Assembly (NCBI RefSeq): GCF_000160775.2
Contig: NZ_CM001024.1
Span: forward strand, 1,551,712 to 1,615,711
Reading direction: 5' to 3'
Length of the DNA: 64,000 nucleotides
Source of the DNA: Aeromicrobium marinum DSM 15272
GTDB lineage: Bacteria > Actinomycetota > Actinomycetes > Propionibacteriales > Nocardioidaceae
In this document: positions 33,052 through 42,599 of the stretch, in pieces
Position numbering within the stretch: the stretch's first letter is position 1
Layout of the letters: every line of letters begins with the position of its first letter
The notes under the pieces: model-generated
What the model saw: only the letters and a program-made list of their open reading frames with translations
The model's database searches: none
Told to the model about the DNA's origin: nothing
Position numbers and translations under genes: made by a program

Positions 33052-33806
33052 GCATCACCCTCCCCGACACCGCACTGCCGAGCCTGCCGGCCCTCGTGGA
33101 GGGCACGGTGGCCCACACCCGTCGCACCCCGCTGACCCACCGGTTCCGCTACCGCGTGTACCAGTGGCTCGTCGACGTCGACGACCTGCCGCGTCTGCCG
33201 CGTCTGCTGCGCCCCTTCTCGACCTTCCGCGCCGCCGACCACATCGGTGACCCGGAATCGTCCATCCGCGACAACATCGTGCGCTACTGCCACGCCCACG
33301 GTCTGGACGTCGCCGACCACAAGATCCTCATGCTGGCCAACGCGCGCGTGCTGGGCCACGTCTTCGACCCGCTGAGCGTCTTCTGGGTGATCGCGCCCGA
33401 CGGCGGCCTGACCTGCATCGTCGCGGAGGTCCACAACACCTACGGCGAGCGGCACGCGTACCTGCTCGATCCCGACGAGACCGGCCGGGCCGACACCGAC
33501 AAGGCCTTCTACGTCTCGCCGTTCTTCTCCGTCGACGGCCGGTACGATCTGCGGTTCGAGCTGGGTTCGTCCTCGGTGTCGGCCTCGGTCGTGCTCCGCC
33601 AGGGCGGCGACGCCGTGTTCGGCGCGACGCTGCGCGGCGTCCCCCGCCCGGCCAGCCCCCGCCGCGTCGCGGCCGCGATCCTCAAGTACCCCCTCATGAC
33701 CCAGCGCACCAGCCTGCTCATCCGCGTGCACGGCGTGTGGCTCTGGCTGCGCCGCCTGCCCGTCGTCCCCCGTCCCCCGCACCAGCCCCCCGAAGGAACC
33801 CTCTGA
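33048..33806 (+). CDS. DUF1365 protein
   Basis: A 252-residue protein of the DUF1365 family, always found with CFA-type methyltransferases. Characteristic segments: VAHTRRTPLTHRFRYRVYQWLVD at the N terminus, GHVFDPLSVFWV and EVHNTYGERHAYLL in the middle, and KAFYVSPFFSVDG. The chemical role is not established; it may handle or hydrolyse acyl esters for the partner enzymes. The ATG overlaps the stop of the FAD gene (ATGA) and its own stop overlaps the methyltransferase ATG (TGATG), implying tightly coupled translation of all three. Confidence 0.9.
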   Translation: MSITLPDTALPSLPALVEGTVAHTRRTPLTHRFRYRVYQWLVDVDDLPRLPRLLRPFSTFRAADHIGDPESSIRDNIVRYCHAHGLDVADHKILMLANARVLGHVFDPLSVFWVIAPDGGLTCIVAEVHNTYGERHAYLLDPDETGRADTDKAFYVSPFFSVDGRYDLRFELGSSSVSASVVLRQGGDAVFGATLRGVPRPASPRRVAAAILKYPLMTQRTSLLIRVHGVWLWLRRLPVVPRPPHQPPEGTL

Positions 33807-35035
33807 TGACCGACATCGCCGCCGCCCGCTGGCCCGGGATCGCCCACACCCCCCAGACCCCCTTCAAGGCCCGGGTCGCCCGCACCATCCTGCGGCCGGC
33901 CGTCACCCGCACGCCGGTCCGGCTCACCTTCCCCGACGGCACCGTGTGGGGCCACGGCGGACCGGACTCGCCCGAGATGGCCGTCGTCCGACCCGCCGCG
34001 TTCTTCCGCCGCCTCGGCGCCGACTCCAAGATCGGCTTCGGCGAGGCCTACATGGCCGGCGACTGGACCGCGGGTCCGGGCACCGACCTGGCCGACCTGC
34101 TGACCCCGTTCGCCGAGCGGCTCACCCACCTCGTGCCCAAGCCGCTGCAGCGCCTGCGCGTGTTCGTCGACAAGAAGCTGCCGCACCACGAGAAGAACTC
34201 GATCGAGGGCTCCCGGTCCAACATCGAGCGTCACTACGACCTCTCGAACGAGATGTTCGCGACCTTCCTGGACCCGACCATGTCCTACTCCTCGGCCTGG
34301 TTCGCGTCCACGGACGACGAGCCGCTCGAGACCGCCCAGCTGCGCAAGATCGACGGCATCCTGGACCAGGCCCATGTCGGCGAAGGCACCCGCGTGCTCG
34401 AGATCGGCACCGGCTGGGGCGCCCTCGCGATCCGCGCCGCCCAGCGCGGCGCGCACGTCACGACCATCACGATCTCCCAGGAGCAGGCGGCGCTGGCGCA
34501 GCAGCGCATCGATGCCGCCGGCCTCACCGACCGGGTCGACCTGCGCCTGCAGGACTACCGCGAGGTGCAGGGCCAGTTCGACGCGATCGTCAGCGTCGAG
34601 ATGATCGAGGCCGTCGGCGAGGAGTACTGGCCCACCTACTTCGCCGCGATCGACCGGCTCCTCGCCCCCGGCGGCTCGGTGTCGATCCAGGCCATCACGA
34701 TGGCCCACCACCGCTACCTCGCGACCCGCAACTCCTACGGCTGGATCCAGAAGTACATCTTCCCCGGTGGCCTGATCCCGTCCCTCGACGCGATCGACTC
34801 GACCCTCGCCGAGCACACGACCCTGAAGGTCACCGAGCGTCGTTCGCTGGGGCAGGACTACGCCCGCACCCTGCACCTGTGGCGTGAGCAGTTCCTCGCC
34901 AACTGGGCGGGCGTCCAGGCCCAGGGGTTCGACGAGACGTTCCGCCGGATGTGGGAGTTCTACCTCGCCTACTGCGAGGCGGGCTTCCGGGTGGGCTACA
35001 TCGACGTGTTCCAGTTGCAGATGTCGCGACCCTGA
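33806..35035 (+). CDS. Cyclopropane/methyl fatty-acid synthase-like SAM methyltransferase
   Basis: A 409-residue mycolic-acid/CFA synthase family enzyme, transferring a methyl(ene) from SAM to unsaturated phospholipid chains. Motif I is VLEIGTGWGALAIRAA (~196-211); ERHYDLSNEMFATFLDP and SVEMIEAVGEEYWPTYF are typical of the family; the N-terminal ~120 residues form the lipid-binding extension. ATG 33806 is coupled to the DUF1365 stop and has GAAGGA upstream. Homologous to UfaA1 of the mycobacterial sigK locus. Product (cyclopropane, 10-methyl/methylene or furan precursor) cannot be told from sequence. Confidence 0.9.
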   Translation: MTDIAAARWPGIAHTPQTPFKARVARTILRPAVTRTPVRLTFPDGTVWGHGGPDSPEMAVVRPAAFFRRLGADSKIGFGEAYMAGDWTAGPGTDLADLLTPFAERLTHLVPKPLQRLRVFVDKKLPHHEKNSIEGSRSNIERHYDLSNEMFATFLDPTMSYSSAWFASTDDEPLETAQLRKIDGILDQAHVGEGTRVLEIGTGWGALAIRAAQRGAHVTTITISQEQAALAQQRIDAAGLTDRVDLRLQDYREVQGQFDAIVSVEMIEAVGEEYWPTYFAAIDRLLAPGGSVSIQAITMAHHRYLATRNSYGWIQKYIFPGGLIPSLDAIDSTLAEHTTLKVTERRSLGQDYARTLHLWREQFLANWAGVQAQGFDETFRRMWEFYLAYCEAGFRVGYIDVFQLQMSRP

Positions 35036-35062
35036 CCCATCCTTACGCCGTTCGGCGACGAA
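35034..35062 (+). promoter_or_regulatory. SigK-like promoter of whiB
   Basis: GACCCATCCT (35034-35043), 12 bases, CGACGAA (35056-35062): the same two blocks at the same spacing as before the FAD-oxidoreductase operon, starting inside the CFA stop codon. The start point would be near 35069, giving a ~34-base leader with GGAGG (35093-35097) before whiB. Confidence 0.65.
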
Positions 35063-35102
35063 TCGACTGTGAGCAACCAGCAGCACCGATTCGGAGGCCA
35101 GC

Positions 35103-35387
35103 ATGGCGAGCATCAGTCGACTCCCCGATCCCATCCAGGAGTCGTACGAGTGGCAGTACGAAGGCGCCTGCCGCGATGTGGATCCGGAGACGTTCTTCTC
35201 CCCCGAGGCCGAGCGAGGTCCGCGGCGACGTCAGCGCGAGTCGGCCGCGAAGGCGCGCTGTGCCGTGTGCCCCGTCGTGGCCGAGTGCCTCGAGCACGCG
35301 CTCGCGGTGCGCGAGCCGTACGGGGTGTGGGGCGGGTTGACCGCGGGCGAGCGCGAGCACCTGCTCATGCGCCGCCGCACCGGCTGA
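35103..35387 (+). CDS. WhiB-family Fe-S regulator (WhiB3/WhiD-like)
   Basis: 94 residues with the four cluster-ligating cysteines C23, C53, C56 and C62, then the G(V)WGG turn in PYGVWGGL and a basic C terminus ERE-LLMRRR for DNA contact. The WQYEGACRDVD start, ERGPRRRQRE loop and HALAVREPYGVWGGL resemble WhiB3/WhiD, sensors of redox and nitric oxide that work with the housekeeping sigma factor. It follows the lipid operon by 67 bp and shares its SigK-like promoter, suggesting co-induction by membrane or oxidative stress. Convergent with glnE across a hairpin. Confidence 0.92.
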   Translation: MASISRLPDPIQESYEWQYEGACRDVDPETFFSPEAERGPRRRQRESAAKARCAVCPVVAECLEHALAVREPYGVWGGLTAGEREHLLMRRRTG

Positions 35388-35413
35388 ACCCTCCCCTCTG
35401 TTCTCCCCCCTCA

Positions 35414-35443
35414 CCCGCCCCGCTCCGCATCGCGCGGGGTGGG
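35414..35443. terminator. Bidirectional hairpin between whiB and glnE
   Basis: CCCGCCCCGC (35414-35423) pairs with GCGGGGTGGG (35434-35443), ten pairs including one G-U, with a ten-base loop. It lies between the stops of the convergent genes. Confidence 0.6.
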
Positions 35444-35450
35444 GCGGGGT

Positions 35451-38363
35451 TCACTCCCAGAAGATGCGCTCGACGACCTGACGGGCCTGGCGCGTGACCC
35501 GGAGGTAGTCGTCGTACAGCTGCTCGCTCTGGTCCTGGCCGTAGCCGAGCAGGTGGGCCACACCGGCCCGCTCCGCGACCTGCTCCACCATCGACTCGGC
35601 CGCCTTGCCCCGCATCAGCACCACGGCGTTGCGGATCCGGCTCACCAGCCGCCATGCCTCCTCCAACGTCGCCGCGTCGTCGGCCGAGACCAGGCCGGCC
35701 TCCGTGGCGGCGTGCAGCGCCTCCAACGTCACGGTCGTGCGCAGGCCCTCGATCTCATGGGCGTGGCGCATCTGCAGCAGCTGGACCGTCCACTCCACGT
35801 CGGCGATCCCGCCGCGACCCAGCTTCAGGTGCGTGTTGGGGTTCGCGCCCCGGGGCAGACGCTCGGACTCCACCCGCGCCTTGATCCGGCGGACCTCACG
35901 GGTGTCGGCCTCCGATATCCCGTCGGCCGGCCAGCGCAGCGGGTCGATGAGTCCGCGGAACTGCGCACACAGGTCCGGGTCCCCGACCGTGGGCGAGGCC
36001 CGCAGGAGCGCCTGGGCCTCCCAGACCGCCGACCACTTGGCGTAGTACGCCTCGTACGCCGCGAAGGTCCGCACCAGCGGACCGTTGCGGCCCTCCGGCC
36101 GCAACGCCGCGTCGATCTCCAGCGGCGGGTCCTCCGACGCCGCCATGAGCATCGTGCGCAGCGTCGTGGCGATGGCCAGCGCGCCGTCGGCAGCGGCCTT
36201 GTCGTCGGCGCCGGGGTCGGGCTGGTGGACGAACATCACGTCGGCGTCGGACCCGTAGCCCGACTCCCGCCCGCCGAGCCGGCCCATGAGCACGATGGCC
36301 ATGCGGGTCGGCACCGGTCCCCGCTCGGCCTCGACGGTCTTGGTCGCCGCGATCAGCGCCCCCGACAGCGTGGCGGCGGTGAGGTCCGCGAGGGCCACGC
36401 CCACCTCCAGGATGTCCAGCCTGCCCAGCACGTCGGCGATGCCGATGCGCGACAGCTCGCGCCGCCGGATCCGTCGTACGGCCCGCACCGCTGCCGCCCC
36501 GTCGTCGTGGCGGGAGGCGGCCAGCGTGATCTCGGTGAGCAGGCGCTCGTGGTCGCGTGGCACCAGCTCGTCGTCGTCGCCCAGCAGGGCGACGGAGTCG
36601 GGCGCCCGCAGCATCAGGTCGGTGACGTAGCGGCTCGAGGACAGGATCATGGCCAGCTGCTCGGCACCCTCACCCTCGTCCCGCAGCTTGCGCAGGTACC
36701 AGTGCGACTCCCCCAGACTCTCCGAGATGCGCCGGAACGCCAGCAGACCCGCGTCGGGGTCGGGCGACTCGCTGAACCACGCGAGCATCGCCGGCAGCAG
36801 TGACCGGTGGATCGCCGAGCGTCGGGCGACCCCGCTGGTGAGGGCCTGGATGTGCCCGAGCGCCCCTTGGGGATCGACGAATCCGAGCGCAGCGAGACGC
36901 TGCTCGGCCGCCTCGGTGGACAGCCGGAGATCGCCGGTCGGCAAGGAGGCCACCGCCTCGAGCAGAGGCTGGTAGAACAGCTTCTCGTGCAGACGCCGCA
37001 CGACCCGGCGGTGGGACTGCCAGTCCCGCTGCAGGCCCTCGGCCGGGTTCTGGCCGTAGCCCATGCTGCGACCCAGACGTCGCAGGTCCTCCGGGTCGTC
37101 GGGGACGATGTGGCTGCGGCGCAACCGGAACAGCTGGATGCGGTGCTCCAGGGTCCGCAGGAACTCGTAGGCCTCCTCGAGCGCCGCTCCGTCGCGCCGA
37201 CCCACGTACCCGCCGTCGGTCAGGGCCTTCAGCGCCTCGAGCGTCGTGGGACTGCGGAGCGACTCGTCACCGCGACCGTGCACGAGCTGCAACAGCTGCA
37301 CCGCGAACTCGACGTCGCGCAGCCCCCCGCTGCCCAGCTTGAGCTGACGTTCGCGGTGGGCGGCCGGGATGTGGTCGATGACGCGGCGGCGCATCGCCCT
37401 CGTGTCGGCCACGAAGTTCGGCCGGGTGCTGGCCTCCCACACCAGCGGCTGCAGGGCCGAGAGGTAGGCCTGCCCCAGGTCGGCGTCGCCCGCGGCGAAC
37501 CGCGCCTTCAGCAACGCCTGGAACTCCCACGTCGTGGCCCACCGTTCGTAGTACGCGACATGGCTGGCCAGCGAGCGCACGAGCGGACCGGAGTTGCCCT
37601 CCGGCCGCAGGTTCGCGTCGACCTCCCAGATCGTGCCCTCGGCCGTGTGACCACCGCAGATCCGCATGACGGCCGCCGCGAGCCGGGTCGCCGCGGCGAC
37701 GGCGCGCTGGTCGTCGGCACCCTCGGCGGGCTCGTACACGAAGATGACGTCGACGTCGCTGATGTAGTTCAGCTCGTGTCCGCCGGTCTTGCCCATCGCG
37801 ATGACGGCCAGCCGGGTGAGGTCGGCGTCGGCCTCCTCGGCGCGCGCGATGCCCAGGGCCGCGGCGAGCGTCGCGACGGCGAGGTGCGACAGCTCGGCCG
37901 CCGTCGACCGGAAGGGCACGTACGCGTTGAGGTCACGCGCGACGGTGCACAGCAGCTGCCGGTAGTACGTGACCCGCAGCCCGTCGGCGTCGCCGGCCTC
38001 GGCCAGCTCGCGCCGCATCGTGTCGGGGTCGTGAGGGGTGGTGTCGAGCTGGTCTCGACCCAGCTCCAGCACCATCTCCGGGTGCCGGGCCAGGAACTGT
38101 CCGAGCGCCTCGCTCGTGCCCAGGACGATCAGCAGCCGCTCGCGCAGCACCTGGTCCTCCAGCGCCGCCAGGAGCCGGTTGGCACCCCAGGACCCGGCGA
38201 TCGCGGACAGCGACGCGAGCGCGGTGTCGGGCGACGCTACGCCGGCGATGCGCGTGACCAGGTCCTCGGGCACGTCACCGAGGGTCTGCAGGTTGGCGGC
38301 GGCGAGCTCGGCGTTCTGGAAGCCTCGACGCGCGAGAGTCAGCTCAGGGGGCTCGGGGGGCAC
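35451..38363 (-). CDS. glnE: Bifunctional glutamine synthetase adenylyltransferase/adenylyl-removing enzyme
   Basis: A 970-residue cytosolic enzyme that adenylylates and deadenylylates glutamine synthetase. Two nucleotidyltransferase halves are visible: the N-terminal one with LNYISDVDVIFVYEP and the C-terminal one with GYGSDADVMFVHQPDP, each with its D-x-D metal pair, and helical domains between (GLRDVEFAVQLLQLVHG and GIADVEWTVQLLQMRHA). The GTG start is six bases after TAGCCT with no ribosome binding site, suggesting a leaderless mRNA. It lies 43 bp downstream of glnA2, the arrangement known from mycobacteria. The main glnA1 substrate gene is not in the window. Confidence 0.95.
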   Translation of the reverse strand: MPPEPPELTLARRGFQNAELAAANLQTLGDVPEDLVTRIAGVASPDTALASLSAIAGSWGANRLLAALEDQVLRERLLIVLGTSEALGQFLARHPEMVLELGRDQLDTTPHDPDTMRRELAEAGDADGLRVTYYRQLLCTVARDLNAYVPFRSTAAELSHLAVATLAAALGIARAEEADADLTRLAVIAMGKTGGHELNYISDVDVIFVYEPAEGADDQRAVAAATRLAAAVMRICGGHTAEGTIWEVDANLRPEGNSGPLVRSLASHVAYYERWATTWEFQALLKARFAAGDADLGQAYLSALQPLVWEASTRPNFVADTRAMRRRVIDHIPAAHRERQLKLGSGGLRDVEFAVQLLQLVHGRGDESLRSPTTLEALKALTDGGYVGRRDGAALEEAYEFLRTLEHRIQLFRLRRSHIVPDDPEDLRRLGRSMGYGQNPAEGLQRDWQSHRRVVRRLHEKLFYQPLLEAVASLPTGDLRLSTEAAEQRLAALGFVDPQGALGHIQALTSGVARRSAIHRSLLPAMLAWFSESPDPDAGLLAFRRISESLGESHWYLRKLRDEGEGAEQLAMILSSSRYVTDLMLRAPDSVALLGDDDELVPRDHERLLTEITLAASRHDDGAAAVRAVRRIRRRELSRIGIADVLGRLDILEVGVALADLTAATLSGALIAATKTVEAERGPVPTRMAIVLMGRLGGRESGYGSDADVMFVHQPDPGADDKAAADGALAIATTLRTMLMAASEDPPLEIDAALRPEGRNGPLVRTFAAYEAYYAKWSAVWEAQALLRASPTVGDPDLCAQFRGLIDPLRWPADGISEADTREVRRIKARVESERLPRGANPNTHLKLGRGGIADVEWTVQLLQMRHAHEIEGLRTTVTLEALHAATEAGLVSADDAATLEEAWRLVSRIRNAVVLMRGKAAESMVEQVAERAGVAHLLGYGQDQSEQLYDDYLRVTRQARQVVERIFWE

Positions 38364-38406
38364 GTCAGCAGGCTACGGCAGGCGCACGGTCGACCCCACC
38401 GACCGA

Positions 38407-39744
38407 TCACACGATGGGCATCAGACGGTCGATCTCGAACTGCGTCACCTGGGAGCGGTAGTCCTGCCACTCGGCCCGCTTGTTGCGCAGGAAGAAGTCG
38501 AACACGTGCTCGCCCAGGGTCTCGGCCACGAGGTCGCTGGTCTCCATGGTGCGGATCGCCTCGTCGAGGTTGCGCGGCAGGGGGGCGATGCCCATCGCCT
38601 TGCGCTCGCGCTCGCTGAGCGACCAGACGTCGTCCTCGGCCTCCGGCGGCAGCTCGTAGCCGTTCTCGATGCCCTTCAGCCCCGCCGCCAGCAGCAGGGC
38701 GAACGCCAGGTAGGGGTTGCACGCCGCGTCGATGCCGCGGTGCTCGATGCGGGCCGAGCCGCTCTTGTGCGGCTTGTACATGGGCACGCGGATGAGGGCC
38801 GACCGGTTGTTGTGACCCCAGCACACGTAGTTCGGTGCCTCGCCGCCGCCGGCGAGCCGCTTGTAGGAGTTGACCCACTGGTTGGTGACGGCGGTGATCT
38901 CGGCCGTGTGGTGCAGCACGCCGGCGATGAACGCGCGCCCGGTGCTGCTCAGCTGGTACTCCGCACCGGCCTCGTAGAAGGCGTTCTCGTCACCCTCGAA
39001 CAGCGACACGTGCGTGTGCATGCCCGACCCGGGGTGCTCGGTGAACGGCTTGGGCATGAACGAGGCCCACTTGTCGGCCCCGAGCGCCACCTCCCGGACC
39101 ACGGTGCGGAACGTCATGATGTTGTCGGCCATGGAGAGCGCGTCGGCGTAGCGCAGGTCGATCTCCTGCTGCCCGGGTCCGCCCTCGTGGTGGCTGAACT
39201 CCACGCTGATGCCCATGTTCTCGAGCATCGTGATGACCTCGCGCCGGAAGTCCTGACCCCCGCCCTGCGCGGTGTGGTCGAAGTAGCCGCTGTCGTCGAC
39301 CGGGACCGGACGACCGCCGGGACCTGGCTTGCCCTTGAACAGGAAGAACTCGATCTCCGGATGGGTGTAGTACGTGAACCCGGCGTCGGCCGCCTTCTTC
39401 AGCGCACGCTTCAGCACGTGTCGCGGGTCGGCGTACGACGGCGTGCCGTCGGGCATGTGGATGTCGCAGAACATCCGAGCCGTGGCGGGTGTCTCGCCAC
39501 GCCAGGGCAGGATCTGGAACGTCGACGGGTCGGGCTTGGCCAGCATGTCCGCCTCGTGCACCCGCGCGAAGCCCTCGATGGCCGATCCGTCGAAGCCGAT
39601 GCCCTCGGCGAAGGCGCCCTCCAGCTCCGCCGGGGCGATCGCCACGGACTTCAACGAGCCCAGCACGTCGGTGAACCAGAGCCGGACGAACCGGACGTCG
39701 CGCTCCTCCAGTGCCCGCAGGACGAAAGCCTCTTGCTTACCCAT
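38407..39744 (-). CDS. glnA2: Glutamine synthetase-like protein, GlnA2 type
   Basis: A 445-residue type I glutamine synthetase-like enzyme (dodecamer). Seen: FVRLWFTDVLGSLKSVAI, GFDGSAIEGFARVHEADM, PEIEFFLFKG and GPGQQEIDLRYADALSMADN (metal ligands), SGMHTHVSLF (ammonium/glutamate site) and NNRSALIRVPM. The shorter GSI-alpha length and the neighbouring glnE are typical of actinobacterial GlnA2, which is not the classical adenylylated GlnA1. It could make glutamine or act on another amine such as polyamines. The ATG has GAGACT six bases before it; divergent from nadE. Confidence 0.9.
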   Translation of the reverse strand: MGKQEAFVLRALEERDVRFVRLWFTDVLGSLKSVAIAPAELEGAFAEGIGFDGSAIEGFARVHEADMLAKPDPSTFQILPWRGETPATARMFCDIHMPDGTPSYADPRHVLKRALKKAADAGFTYYTHPEIEFFLFKGKPGPGGRPVPVDDSGYFDHTAQGGGQDFRREVITMLENMGISVEFSHHEGGPGQQEIDLRYADALSMADNIMTFRTVVREVALGADKWASFMPKPFTEHPGSGMHTHVSLFEGDENAFYEAGAEYQLSSTGRAFIAGVLHHTAEITAVTNQWVNSYKRLAGGGEAPNYVCWGHNNRSALIRVPMYKPHKSGSARIEHRGIDAACNPYLAFALLLAAGLKGIENGYELPPEAEDDVWSLSERERKAMGIAPLPRNLDEAIRTMETSDLVAETLGEHVFDFFLRNKRAEWQDYRSQVTQFEIDRLMPIV

Positions 39745-39847
39745 GCGGTCAGTCTCGCACGCGTCGTGTTTCGGCGATGTTACGTCGCGCCGCAGCATCG
39801 TGACGAGCACAACGACGACCGGTCGGACCCGGCACTACGCTGACCGC

Positions 39848-41614
39848 GTGCCCCAGCTGCGTCTCGCCCTCGCCCAGATCAATGCCGTCGTCGGAGCGAT
39901 CGACACCAACGTCGAGCTGGTGCTGGAGCAGTGCCGCCGGGCCCACGCCGCGGGAGCCCATCTCGTCGTGACCCCGGAGATGGTGCTGACCGGCTACCCC
40001 ATCGAGGACATGGCCTACCGCGCGACCTTCATCACGGCCTCGCAGCGTGCGGTGGCCGAGCTGGCCGCCCGGCTCGAGGCCGACGGGCTCGGCGAGCTGG
40101 TCGTCGTCGTCGGCCATCTCGACAGCGCGAAGCCACCGACCCTCGAGGCCGTGCCGGACCGCCTCGGAGTGCCGAAGAACGCGCCCACCAACTCCGCCTC
40201 GGTCATCACCGGCGGCCGCATCGTCACCCGGTACGACAAGCACCACCTGCCCAACTACGGGGTGTTCGACGAGTTCCGCCACTTCGTCGCCGGCGACGAG
40301 ACCCAGGTGGTCCAGGTCGGCGGCGTGGACGTCGCGATCGCCATCTGCGAGGACATCTGGCAGGACGGCCCCTCGGCCGCCGCGCGCGCGGCCGAGGCCG
40401 GGCTGCTCGTGGTGCTGAACGGCTCGCCGTACGAGGCGGCCAAGGACGACGTGCGGCTCGAGCTGTGCGCACGCCGTGCACGGGAGGGCGAGTGTGCCGT
40501 CGCCTACGTGAACCTCGTCGGGGGCCAGGACGAGCTGGTCTTCGACGGGGACACCCTCGTCGTCGACGCAGGTGGCGAGCTGCTCGCACGGGCCCCACAG
40601 TTCGAGACCGACCTGCTCGTGGTGGACCTCGACCTGCCCGCCGCCACCGCACCGATGCCGGACCCCGAGACCCGGTTCCACGGGCTGCGGGTCGAGCGCC
40701 ACGTCGTCACCTCCGAGCCGGTGCCGGCCTTCGACCCGCGCCCCTCGGCGATCGCCGACCGCTGGGACGATCTCGGCGAGCGGTACCAGGCCGTCGTGCT
40801 CGGGCTGCGTGACTACGTGGCCAAGAACGGATTCACGAGTGTCCTCATGGGTCTGTCGGGAGGTATCGACTCCACCCTCGTGGGGGCCATCGCCGTCGAC
40901 GCCCTCGGCGCCGACCGGGTCTTCGGCGTCTCCAACCCCAGCGACTGGTCGAGCGAGCACAGCCGCAGCGATGCCGCCGAGCTCGCCCGCCGCACCGGCC
41001 TGCACCTGGACACCGTGCCGATCTCGCCGGTGTTCGACGCCCTGCAGGCCCAGCTGTCGCTGGACGGGCTGGCCGAGGAGAACCTGCAGGCCCGGATCCG
41101 TGCGGTCATCTGGATGGGCCTGTCCAACCAGCACGGGCACCTGGTGCTGGCGTGCGGCAACAAGTCCGAGCTGGCCACCGGCTACTCCACCATCTACGGC
41201 GACGCCGTGGGCGGGTACGCGCCGATCAAGGACCTGCCGAAGACCCTCGTCTGGGACCTGGCCCGGTGGCGGAACGCCTGGTCGACCGAGCGCGGGGAGA
41301 CCCCGCCGATCCCCGAGGACACCATCACCAAGCCCCCGTCGGCCGAGCTGCGACCCGGACAGCTCGACACCGACTCGCTGCCTCCGTACGAGCTGCTCGA
41401 CGCGATCCTCGACGCCTACGTCGAGCGCGACCTCGGAGCCACCGAGGTGATCGAGGAGGGATTCGACCCCGAGCTCGTCCAGCGGGTCGTGACCCTCGTG
41501 GACCGCGCGGAGTACAAGCGGCGCCAGTACCCACCGGGCCCGAAGGTCAGCCGCCGCAACTTCGGCCGGGACCGTCGGGTGCCGATCACCAACCGGTGGC
41601 GGGAGTCGTTGTAG
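39848..41614 (+). CDS. nadE: Glutamine-dependent NAD+ synthetase
   Basis: A 588-residue bifunctional enzyme making NAD+ from nicotinate adenine dinucleotide. The N-terminal nitrilase-like glutaminase (~1-275) has the Glu-Lys-Cys triad in TPEMVLTGYP, RYDKHHLPNYG and AIAICEDIWQDG. The C-terminal synthetase has the ATP loop GLSGGIDSTL, then SNPSDWSSEHSRSDA, GNKSELATGYSTIYGD and KPPSAELRPGQ. GTG is the start, with TACGCT ending six bases upstream and no ribosome binding site (leaderless). Divergent from glnA2, which makes its amide donor glutamine, an attractive but unproven link. Confidence 0.95.
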   Translation: MPQLRLALAQINAVVGAIDTNVELVLEQCRRAHAAGAHLVVTPEMVLTGYPIEDMAYRATFITASQRAVAELAARLEADGLGELVVVVGHLDSAKPPTLEAVPDRLGVPKNAPTNSASVITGGRIVTRYDKHHLPNYGVFDEFRHFVAGDETQVVQVGGVDVAIAICEDIWQDGPSAAARAAEAGLLVVLNGSPYEAAKDDVRLELCARRAREGECAVAYVNLVGGQDELVFDGDTLVVDAGGELLARAPQFETDLLVVDLDLPAATAPMPDPETRFHGLRVERHVVTSEPVPAFDPRPSAIADRWDDLGERYQAVVLGLRDYVAKNGFTSVLMGLSGGIDSTLVGAIAVDALGADRVFGVSNPSDWSSEHSRSDAAELARRTGLHLDTVPISPVFDALQAQLSLDGLAEENLQARIRAVIWMGLSNQHGHLVLACGNKSELATGYSTIYGDAVGGYAPIKDLPKTLVWDLARWRNAWSTERGETPPIPEDTITKPPSAELRPGQLDTDSLPPYELLDAILDAYVERDLGATEVIEEGFDPELVQRVVTLVDRAEYKRRQYPPGPKVSRRNFGRDRRVPITNRWRESL

Positions 41615-41698
41615 CCGCCTGAGCCACCCGGACCCGGGGTCTGGCACGCTGGGGGTGTCCGTGGACCCCCGCCCCGGGGCTGCGAGAAGGAGTGACAG

Positions 41699-42562
41699 AT
41701 GACCGAGAACCACGCCGAGGAGCCCGCCCCGTACGGAGGCGGCCCGACGACCGATCCCACCGTCAAGCGCGTCCGCACGCACCACCTGCGGCAGTGGAAG
41801 GCCGACGGCGAGAAGTGGGCCATGCTCACCGCCTACGACCAGTACGCGGCCCAGGTGTTCGACGAGGCCGGCATCCCCGTCCTGCTCGTCGGCGACTCGG
41901 CGTCGAACAACGTCTACGGCAACGAGTCGTCCCTGCCGGTCACCGTGGACGAGCTGATCCCCCTGGTCCGCGCGGTCACCAGGTCCGCGCAGCGTGCGCT
42001 GGTGGTGGCCGATCTTCCCTTCGGGAGCTACCAGGGCTCACCGCAGCAGGCCTTCGACACCGCGGTGCGGTTCATGAAGGAGGCCGATGCCCACGCCGTC
42101 AAGCTCGAGGGCGGGCTCCCGATGGCACCCCAGGTGCAGCTGCTGACCGACGGCGGGATCCCCGTCATGGCCCACATCGGGTTCACCCCGCAGTCCGAGC
42201 ACCAGCTCGGTGGTTACCGGGTGCAGGGGCGTGGGGACGCCGCCCAGAGGCTCATCGAGGAGGCCGTCGCCCTTCAGGAGGCCGGCGCCTTCGCCGTCGT
42301 CATGGAGATGGTGCCGGCACCGGTCGCCGCCCAGGTGACGGACGTGCTCCGCATCCCCACCATCGGCATCGGTGCCGGCGCAGCCTGCGACGCGCAGGTG
42401 CTGGTGTGGCAGGACATGATGGGCCTGCGCACCGGACGCGCCCCGCGGTTCGTCAAGCGCTACGCCGACCTCCACGGGGTCATGCTCGGCGCCGCACGGG
42501 CCTATGCCGCCGACGTGGCAGCCGGCACCTTCCCGGCCGACGAGCACCGGTTCGACAGCTGA
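41699..42562 (+). CDS. panB: 3-Methyl-2-oxobutanoate hydroxymethyltransferase
   Basis: First step of pantothenate synthesis: methylene-tetrahydrofolate plus 2-oxoisovalerate to ketopantoate. 287 residues. Seen: [18 protein letters not shown], the metal-binding [44 protein letters not shown] and [23 protein letters not shown] ~30-residue hydrophilic N-terminal extension ([13 protein letters not shown]) precedes the conserved core, usual in actinobacteria. AAGGAG is followed by ATG at seven bases. Downstream of nadE by 84 bp; both serve cofactor synthesis. Confidence 0.95.
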   Translation: MTENHAEEPAPYGGGPTTDPTVKRVRTHHLRQWKADGEKWAMLTAYDQYAAQVFDEAGIPVLLVGDSASNNVYGNESSLPVTVDELIPLVRAVTRSAQRALVVADLPFGSYQGSPQQAFDTAVRFMKEADAHAVKLEGGLPMAPQVQLLTDGGIPVMAHIGFTPQSEHQLGGYRVQGRGDAAQRLIEEAVALQEAGAFAVVMEMVPAPVAAQVTDVLRIPTIGIGAGAACDAQVLVWQDMMGLRTGRAPRFVKRYADLHGVMLGAARAYAADVAAGTFPADEHRFDS

Positions 42563-42599
42563 CCCGCCCTCGTCAGGACCGGGCCACCAGGTGGGGCGA

